This document shows, piece after piece, positions 6,012 to 10,512 of a stretch of 10,512 nt of DNA (positions are counted from its first letter, which is position 1; every line of letters begins with the position of its first letter). Source of the DNA: an uncultured Eubacteriales bacterium (GTDB lineage Bacteria; Bacillota; Clostridia; Oscillospirales; CAG-272); contig CAKSJC010000044.1 of assembly GCA_934462885.1 (NCBI GenBank), forward strand, positions 1 to 10,512, given 5' to 3'. Below the pieces are notes generated by a model. That model saw nothing but the letters and a program-made list of their open reading frames with translations. It was not told the DNA's origin and did not search any database. Both the position numbers and the translations under genes were made by a program.

Positions 6012-7595
6012 TCAGTCTCCGAAATTGACGCCGTACTGAACGTTCTTTCCGTCGGGGGCTGTAACGGTAAAGTAGAGCACGTCGCCCGACGAGTTCATTT
6101 TTATGCTTTCAAGCTTCTTTGAGTAAGCGGTTTCGATAGTTCCGTCCTTGTATACAAAAATAAGACGGTAGTCGCCGCTTCCGGCTGAAAGGAGACCGCG
6201 GCCGTATACAATGTAGCAGCGCGCACACTCTTTTTCAAAAATCACTTCGGAAGCGTTAGCCTTTACGTTTGATATAGAAGTTTTGTATGCCTCCGGGTTT
6301 TCCGTGGCGGAGTGACCGTCGGAAGCATCGGATTTTGTTTCTTCAGGCTTTGCGGCGGGCAGGGCTTTCAGTCCGTACTCGGCGAGAATATCTTCCGAAA
6401 GCTTGCCGCAGATAAAGTCGACCGACGTGATCTCAGACACGTCGATGTTTTTTGCGAAGTAGAACGCATAAGTGGTGTATCCGTCGTGATCCGCATACCA
6501 TATTTCGGATATCTGAACAGAGCTTTCGTTTATCGAGAGCCTGAAAAGATCGTTTGCGGCGGAAACAACGTCGTCCTTTTTGTTTATCTCTTTTCCGTTG
6601 AAGCCGAGAGCGGCGTCGTTGAGCCATCCTCTTACTATACCGAGAGCCTCAAATCCGGAGTTTGCGTAAAGCTTAAAGGATATGTTGTCCCCTTCGATAA
6701 CGAGATCGTTTATAAGATCAATCGAAAAAGATGCGTTCTCCTTTGCTTTGCCGTCGGAAACGGCAAAGGATGCCGCGATTCCCGTAATTCCCGTGAACGA
6801 TTTTTTCTCCATATCTCCGGTATAGATTTTGAGAGATCCGTTTTCCGCGGCGGGATTGCCTGACGGAGAGTCTGTTTTGCCGTCCTGCTTTGTTTCCGAT
6901 GAGCCTGCCGGTTTTTTTGAAGGATTACTCAGATCGACTCTGTATTCCGCGTCGATAACGCGCATGGCGATAGCGGATATGTCGCTTCTTTTAACCGAAG
7001 AGTTCGGGTTTGTTTTTCCGTCGGAGTCTCCGACCATAATACCGAGCTTGTACAAATATAGAATGGCTCCCGCATACCACTCGTCCCCTTTGATATCGGG
7101 GATTGACGAAGCGTCGGCTTTATTGACTTCGGTAACATCCGCTTTTCCTAAGGAATCGGCTGCGCGAAGCGCTCTCTGAAAAAGTACCGCAACCTGCGCT
7201 CTGGAGGCTTCCGCATTGTAGTTTCCGTAATCCTCGGTAACAATGCCGACTTTTACCGCAAAGTTGACATAGGCGCTGTACCAGTTTATATTCATTGAAG
7301 GCAGATCGGTGGTTTTACCGTCGCAGAGGAGCTGATAACAGCTTACCGCGAGCTTTACCGACTCGGCTATCGTGAGGTTTCCCGATGGGGAGAACGTCGT
7401 GTCGCTCTTTCCGTCGATAAGACCTATAGAATACGCCTGCGCAACATCGTCGTAGTACCACGAGTCTTTTGAAACGTCCGTAAACGAGTCGTTATAGGTT
7501 CGCACTTCGGAATAAGCCGCCGCATATGCGGGAAGAGAGGCAAACAAAGATGCTGCCGAAATAAGAGAGAGAATTTTTTTGTAAGATTTTTTCAT
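6012..7595 (-). CDS. Secreted S-layer-homology (SLH) domain protein
   Basis: The 527-residue protein starts with a Sec signal peptide (MKKSYKK, hydrophobic 8-24, cleavage near AYA-A at 23-26). Three SLH repeats follow: about 37-90 (FTDVSKDSWYYDDVAQAYSIG), 103-145 (WYSAYVNFAVKVGIV, SRAQVAVLFQRAL) and 166-216 (IPDIKGDEWYAGAILYLYKLG, KRSDISAIAMRVID). SLH repeats anchor proteins to secondary cell-wall polymers in Gram-positive bacteria. A Ser/Pro/Gly/Lys linker (224-253) leads to a beta-rich region (254-413), a second short acidic linker (415-436) and a final beta-rich module (437-527). I do not recognise the two C-terminal modules and see no enzymatic motif. The start is 20 bases after the proB stop with only a weak GAAG Shine-Dalgarno, and no room for a promoter in the gap, so it is probably co-transcribed with proB or has a promoter inside it. 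The surface function is unknown. Confidence 0.9.
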   Translation of the reverse strand: MKKSYKKILSLISAASLFASLPAYAAAYSEVRTYNDSFTDVSKDSWYYDDVAQAYSIGLIDGKSDTTFSPSGNLTIAESVKLAVSCYQLLCDGKTTDLPSMNINWYSAYVNFAVKVGIVTEDYGNYNAEASRAQVAVLFQRALRAADSLGKADVTEVNKADASSIPDIKGDEWYAGAILYLYKLGIMVGDSDGKTNPNSSVKRSDISAIAMRVIDAEYRVDLSNPSKKPAGSSETKQDGKTDSPSGNPAAENGSLKIYTGDMEKKSFTGITGIAASFAVSDGKAKENASFSIDLINDLVIEGDNISFKLYANSGFEALGIVRGWLNDAALGFNGKEINKKDDVVSAANDLFRLSINESSVQISEIWYADHDGYTTYAFYFAKNIDVSEITSVDFICGKLSEDILAEYGLKALPAAKPEETKSDASDGHSATENPEAYKTSISNVKANASEVIFEKECARCYIVYGRGLLSAGSGDYRLIFVYKDGTIETAYSKKLESIKMNSSGDVLYFTVTAPDGKNVQYGVNFGD

Positions 7596-7615
7596 AATTT
7601 ATCGCTTCTTTTCTT

Positions 7616-8389
7616 TCATCCTATTTTTGTTCCGATAAATCTTGTTCCTACTTTTTCACCGTCGAGTATGCTATATAGGATTTTAGCGTTTTGTCCGTTT
7701 GCGATAATCATATCGGCGCCGGAATCCATCATCATGCGCGCGGCGATGAGTTTGGTTTGCATACCGCCCGTTCCAAGGGACGTGCCGCTTCCGCCGGCGC
7801 AGGCAAGTATCTCGGGCGTAAGCTCACGCGCTTCGGATATGATCGTTGCCGTGGGATCGAGATGCGGATTTGCGGTGTAAAGTCCGTCGATGTCGGAAAG
7901 AAGTATGAGCAGTTCTGCGTGCAGATGAGTCGCGACAATCGCGGCAAGAGTGTCGTTATCTCCGATTTTTATTTCATCCGTTGAAATAGTGTCGTTTTCG
8001 TTAATTATAGGAAGCGCGTCAAGTTCAAGAAGACGCTCCGTTGTGATTATGAAGTTTTGGCATCTTGCTTCGTCGCGTACGTCGCTTCCGGCGAGAAGTA
8101 TCTGAGCTACGGTGTGGTTATATTCCGAGAAGAGTTTGTCATAGGTGTACATAAGCTCGCACTGTCCGACTGAAGCGGCAGCCTGTTTTTCGGGAAGAGT
8201 CTTCGGGCGTTCGTTTAAGTGAAGTTTTCCCATACCCATGATGATAGCGCCGGAAGAAACGAGAATAACTTGATTTCCCGCATTTTTAACGTCTGAAATT
8301 ACCTTGCAAAGCTCTTCCATGTGACGTATGTTTGGATGTCCTGTTTTGTGAGCAAGGGTGGAAGTGCCTACTTTGATTAAGATTCTCAT
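7616..8389 (-). CDS. proB: Glutamate 5-kinase, short form without PUA domain
   Basis: This 257-residue enzyme phosphorylates L-glutamate to glutamate 5-phosphate, the first step of proline synthesis, in the cytoplasm. Amino-acid-kinase motifs are clear: IKVGTSTL (4-11), LVSSGAI (43-49), INENDTIS (129-136), GDNDTLAA (143-150), LLSDIDGLY (163-171) and GTGGMQTKLIAA (206-217). The protein ends after the kinase domain, so the C-terminal PUA domain of the roughly 370-residue Escherichia coli enzyme is missing; such short forms are known. I chose ATG 8389: a further upstream in-frame ATG (8443) is formed by the -10 box itself and would lie before the start of transcription. The Shine-Dalgarno at 8389 is weak (GTGAG). 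proA, which encodes the next enzyme, is not beside it; an SLH protein gene follows instead. A palindrome across the start of transcription suggests repressor control. Confidence 0.94.
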   Translation of the reverse strand: MRILIKVGTSTLAHKTGHPNIRHMEELCKVISDVKNAGNQVILVSSGAIIMGMGKLHLNERPKTLPEKQAAASVGQCELMYTYDKLFSEYNHTVAQILLAGSDVRDEARCQNFIITTERLLELDALPIINENDTISTDEIKIGDNDTLAAIVATHLHAELLILLSDIDGLYTANPHLDPTATIISEARELTPEILACAGGSGTSLGTGGMQTKLIAARMMMDSGADMIIANGQNAKILYSILDGEKVGTRFIGTKIG

Positions 8390-8415
8390 TGGTGTCTCAC
8401 TTTTGCTTTTTCGAA

Positions 8416-8437
8416 AATGTACTTTCACAAGTACATT
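8416..8437 (-). promoter_or_regulatory. Perfect 9-4-9 inverted repeat over the proB transcription start
   Basis: AATGTACTT and AAGTACATT are exact complements separated by four bases. The repeat covers the last three bases of the -10 box and is centred close to the predicted transcription start. Because half of it would not be transcribed, it suits a DNA operator better than an RNA hairpin. The regulator is unknown; no factor in this window is an obvious match. Confidence 0.65.
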
Positions 8438-8463
8438 ATACATAAATTATTCGGATAATGCAA
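8435..8463 (-). promoter_or_regulatory. Promoter of proB
   Basis: On the minus strand a perfect -10 TATAAT (8440-8435) is preceded at 17 bases by TTGCAT (8463-8458), a weak -35. Transcription would begin near 8428 and leave an untranslated leader of about 39 bases. Confidence 0.72.
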
Positions 8464-8515
8464 TAATAAAATGTAAAAAAGGGGAGCGCTGTATTTGACT
8501 CTTATGAAATAACAC

Positions 8516-8544
8516 TTGATTTTTGGTTATTTTTGTATTACAAT
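8516..8544 (+). promoter_or_regulatory. Promoter of pfkA
   Basis: TTGATT (8516-8521) and TACAAT (8539-8544) are spaced by 17 bases. Transcription would begin near 8551, about 39 bases before the pfkA ATG. It diverges from the proB promoter. Confidence 0.75.
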
Positions 8545-8589
8545 AAGGAGTATGAAAAAAGAATCAAAAAGCGAAAGGAAATAAATTTT

Positions 8590-9690
8590 ATGGCACAGAA
8601 ATTCAGAAAAATCGGCGTTCTTACTTCCGGCGGAGACGCACCCGGAATGAACGCTGCTGTAAGAGCGGTAACAAGAGCAGCTACCGCGCAGGGAGTTGAA
8701 GTTATGGGTATCCTCGGAGGATACCGCGGAATGATTCATGACGAAATGATCGAGCTTACAAACCGCGAGGTGTCAAATAAAATAAAGCTTTCGGGAACGT
8801 TTATTTATTCCGACCGCTGTCTTGAATTCAAGGAAGAAGCCGGTATGCAGAAAGCTATCGCAACCTTAAAGAAGCACGAGATTGACGGTGTTGTCGCGAT
8901 AGGAGGAGACGGCACATTCCGCGGAGCTACCGATCTTTCCGTACGCGGCATACCCACTATCGGAATTCCCGGCTCTATCGATAACGATATTACGGCTTCC
9001 GACAATACGATCGGATTTAATACAGCTATGCAGTCGGTCGTATACGATGTTGATAAGCTTCAGGATACCTGCGAATCACACGCGAGATGCAGCGTGGTTG
9101 AAGTTATGGGAAGAGGAGCGGGAGATATAGCGCTCAATACCGCAATCGCAGTCGGCGCCGTTGCCGCAGTTATTCCAGAGGCTCCGTTTGATGAAGAAGC
9201 GTGCATAAACAAGATAATAAGACTTCGCAGAGAGGGAAAAAGATCGTTTCTTATCATTGTTTCGGAAGCATTCCCCGAAATCGGAGAAGCTCTTACAAAG
9301 AAGATCACAGCCGTGACAAAAGAGCTTGCCGAAAAAGAAGGAAACGACAGACTTTGGGTTGAAGCAAAATTCTGCCGTATGGCGCATATCGTGCGCGGCG
9401 GAACGCCTACGATTTCCGACAGACTTCTTGCGACAAAGATGGGAGTTCGTGCAGTTGACGAGCTTCTTCGCGGAAACTCTGATATCATAATCGTTGAGAG
9501 GGCAGGCGAGATCACGACTTGCGATATTCGTTGGTCACAGGTACTTGACCGTATGTATAAGGGAACGCTTAAACCCGGAATGACAGACTCATTCAGCGAG
9601 GAAGAGCTTGATAAGATGAAGAAATTTATCGAAGAAAAGAAAGAAATATTCAAAACAACGTATGCAATGCTGAACGAACTTGCAAACTGA
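8590..9690 (+). CDS. pfkA: ATP-dependent 6-phosphofructokinase
   Basis: The 366-residue glycolytic enzyme converts fructose 6-phosphate and ATP to fructose 1,6-bisphosphate and ADP. Motifs: TSGGDAPGMNAAVR (12-25), GGDGTF (105-110), IPGSIDNDI (126-134) with the catalytic aspartate at 131, EVMGR (171-175) and HIVRGGTP (266-273) for fructose 6-phosphate binding. Glycines at 108 and 128, where pyrophosphate-dependent enzymes have Asp and Lys, argue for ATP as donor. Ser129 replaces the usual Thr of PGTIDND, and HIVRGG replaces the usual HIQRGG; both are mild changes. It is about 45 residues longer than the 320-residue Escherichia coli enzyme, mainly as a charged C-terminal tail (about 325-366). 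The start follows AAAGGA at suitable spacing; the frame is open further upstream but that part overlaps the promoter. It appears to be a single-gene unit. Confidence 0.95.
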   Translation: MAQKFRKIGVLTSGGDAPGMNAAVRAVTRAATAQGVEVMGILGGYRGMIHDEMIELTNREVSNKIKLSGTFIYSDRCLEFKEEAGMQKAIATLKKHEIDGVVAIGGDGTFRGATDLSVRGIPTIGIPGSIDNDITASDNTIGFNTAMQSVVYDVDKLQDTCESHARCSVVEVMGRGAGDIALNTAIAVGAVAAVIPEAPFDEEACINKIIRLRREGKRSFLIIVSEAFPEIGEALTKKITAVTKELAEKEGNDRLWVEAKFCRMAHIVRGGTPTISDRLLATKMGVRAVDELLRGNSDIIIVERAGEITTCDIRWSQVLDRMYKGTLKPGMTDSFSEEELDKMKKFIEEKKEIFKTTYAMLNELAN

Positions 9691-9696
9691 CAGACA

Positions 9697-9722
9697 GGGG
9701 GATTTTTTTGAAAAAATCCCCC
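9697..9722 (+). terminator. Terminator-like hairpin after pfkA
   Basis: GGGGGATTTTT and AAAAATCCCCC form an 11-bp stem with a four-base loop, six bases after the pfkA stop. The following bases are ATCTTCTT, not a run of Ts, so termination may be incomplete or the hairpin may mainly protect the mRNA end. Confidence 0.65.
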
Positions 9723-9857
9723 ATCTTCTTACATCGGAGAAGTTCGGACGAAAAATTTCCGATTTTCTTGTTTCCGAGAGGCAGAAACGATCGCTTAAAA
9801 ACAAATATACCGTTATTTATAAAATGTAACAACTTTGGCAATAATTTGTGTATCCGC

Positions 9858-9886
9858 TTGAAAAAATTTTTCAGAGTATATATAAT
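9858..9886 (+). promoter_or_regulatory. Promoter of the presumed ATP synthase operon
   Basis: TTGAAA (9858-9863) and a perfect TATAAT (9881-9886) are 17 bases apart. Transcription should begin near 9893, giving a leader of about 60 bases. Between the pfkA hairpin and this promoter (9723-9857) I saw nothing convincing. Confidence 0.83.
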
Positions 9887-9893
9887 TATAGTG

Positions 9894-9912
9894 TCGCGCT
9901 GTGTCGGCGCGA
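9894..9912 (+). other. GC-rich hairpin at the 5' end of the atp mRNA
   Basis: TCGCGC (9894-9899) and GCGCGA (9907-9912) form a six-bp stem with a seven-base loop right at the predicted 5' end of the transcript. Such a hairpin could stabilise the mRNA; no riboswitch features were seen. Confidence 0.45.
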
Positions 9913-9952
9913 TTATATATCGGAAAAGCAGGACGAACGGGAGCGGAGCGTC

Positions 9953-10264
9953 ATGAAAAAGAACGGTTTTACGGAAGCGATGAGAACATTCGCCGAAACG
10001 GGCGGAATAATCGGCTTCGGAATAAGTGTTCTGACTCCGCTGCTTGCTTGTGTTTTTTTTGCTGTTTGGCTTTATGAGAAAAAAGGAGTCGGCGAATGGG
10101 TGATAATCGTCGGCTTAGTTGTCGGACTTATAAGTTCCGCCTGCGGGTTTTATCGCAGCCTGAAAGCGTATACGGATGACGAGAAAAAGGCGGAAGAAAA
10201 GAAAATGACGGAATTTGAGGAAGCAAACAAAAGACCACGCAGCGGAAAGGGAGACGGAACATGA
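9953..10264 (+). CDS. atpZ: AtpZ/AtpI-like small membrane protein of the ATP synthase operon
   Basis: The 103-residue product has two predicted membrane helices (about 18-40 and 47-68), a short N-terminal amphipathic segment and a highly charged Lys/Glu-rich tail (75-101). Size, GGIIGFGISVLTPLLA in the first helix and the second helix ending in GFYRSLK resemble the small putative F1Fo-ATPase subunit (AtpZ, ATPase_gene1 family) that often heads bacterial atp operons and has been linked to magnesium or calcium transport or to c-ring assembly. Identification depends on this pattern and on the overlapping next gene, which resembles AtpI. The start lies behind two purine-rich motifs, GGGAG (ten bases) and GGAG (four bases); the frame is open further upstream but that part overlaps the promoter. 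It overlaps the next gene by four bases (ATGA), so translation is coupled. Confidence 0.75.
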   Translation: MKKNGFTEAMRTFAETGGIIGFGISVLTPLLACVFFAVWLYEKKGVGEWVIIVGLVVGLISSACGFYRSLKAYTDDEKKAEEKKMTEFEEANKRPRSGKGDGT

Positions 10265-10512
10265 AATTTGAGCCTGAAGTAAAAAAAAATATACGAATGA
10301 TGTTTATCGGAGATCTATGCTGCTCTCTCATTGCGGTGATCGGCTTTGTGATCTTCGGTAAATTCGACTATACTGTTGCTGTGGGAGCGGCAGTCGGTTT
10401 TTTACTTTCATTTTTTAACTTCCTCGGAATGGCGTGCGGGGTGGAAAAAGCGCTTGAAAATAATGATGAGGATAAAGCGAAGATGAAGCTCCGTTCATCA
10501 TATATAACCAGA
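10261..10512 (+). CDS. atpI: AtpI-like ATP synthase subunit I, cut by the window end
   Basis: The first 84 residues are visible and the frame is still open at the window edge. After a charged N-terminus there are two hydrophobic segments (about 13-33 and 37-59), then an acidic and basic loop (62-77) ending in KLRSSYITR, where a third helix would start. This matches the plan of AtpI (ATP-synt_I family), a four-helix protein of about 120 residues encoded just before atpB that aids assembly of the c-ring. The ATG overlaps the previous stop (ATGA) and GGGAG lies seven bases upstream. Other small membrane proteins cannot be excluded without the C-terminus; finding atpB next would settle it. Confidence 0.68.
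   Translation, partial: MKFEPEVKKNIRMMFIGDLCCSLIAVIGFVIFGKFDYTVAVGAAVGFLLSFFNFLGMACGVEKALENNDEDKAKMKLRSSYITR

Noticed and set aside
8390..8443. Upstream ATG for proB at 8443
   Set aside because: The ATG-TAT-AAT bases are the promoter -10 region, so this codon is not in the mRNA.
8552..8584. Ten-codon frame (MKKESKSERK) before pfkA as a leader peptide
   Set aside because: The predicted transcription start is one or two bases before its ATG, so it would have no ribosome-binding site, and no attenuator structure follows.
9060..9653. Long minus-strand open frames within pfkA
   Set aside because: They are shadows of a conserved glycolytic gene in the opposite strand and show no family motifs.
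9723..9857. Second hairpins or a small RNA between pfkA and the atp promoter
   Set aside because: Only five-base stems with large loops were found and no promoter-terminator pair is present.

Overview
The window looks like chromosomal DNA from an anaerobic, Gram-positive-type member of the Clostridia. The evidence is a complete T-box leader, a PerR peroxide sensor with a reverse rubrerythrin and a rubredoxin, a lipobox solute-binding protein, an S-layer-homology (SLH) protein, and strong TTGACA/TATAAT promoters. It is ordinary housekeeping chromosome: no tRNA, rRNA, CRISPR array, insertion sequence, integrase or phage gene was seen.

Layout. (1) 1-40: a strong Rho-independent terminator of a gene lying left of the window. 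(2) 91-1564, minus strand: a four-gene peroxide-defence operon, perR, then reverse rubrerythrin, a BFD-like [2Fe-2S] protein and rubredoxin, with its own promoter and a candidate operator. (3) 1638-4279, plus strand: a sigma-A promoter, a complete T-box riboswitch, and a 764-residue protein joining an XRE-type helix-turn-helix, a cupin and a full acyl-CoA synthetase. (4) 4337-6001, plus strand: promoter, lipoprotein solute-binding protein without transporter genes beside it, and a bidirectional terminator. (5) 6012-8463, minus strand: proB (glutamate 5-kinase, without PUA domain) followed 20 bases later by a secreted protein with three SLH repeats. The proB promoter overlaps a perfect 9-4-9 inverted repeat. 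(6) 8516-9722, plus strand: pfkA with promoter and terminator-like hairpin. (7) 9858-10512, plus strand: promoter and the first two genes (AtpZ-like and AtpI-like, the second cut by the window end) of what is probably the F1Fo ATP synthase operon.

How the genes work together. In the minus-strand operon PerR senses peroxide, reverse rubrerythrin reduces it, and rubredoxin (perhaps also the BFD-like protein) supplies electrons. The NADH:rubredoxin oxidoreductase normally needed is not in this window. The acyl-CoA synthetase gene appears to be controlled by uncharged tRNA at the RNA level and carries its own possible DNA-binding and ligand-binding domains. This is the most unusual locus here. 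The other genes are separately promoted units with no clear functional link to one another.

Several reading frames extend upstream into promoter or leader sequence (rubrerythrin, the synthetase, the lipoprotein, proB, pfkA, atpZ). In each case I chose the internal ATG that lies downstream of the promoter or leader and, usually, behind a Shine-Dalgarno sequence.
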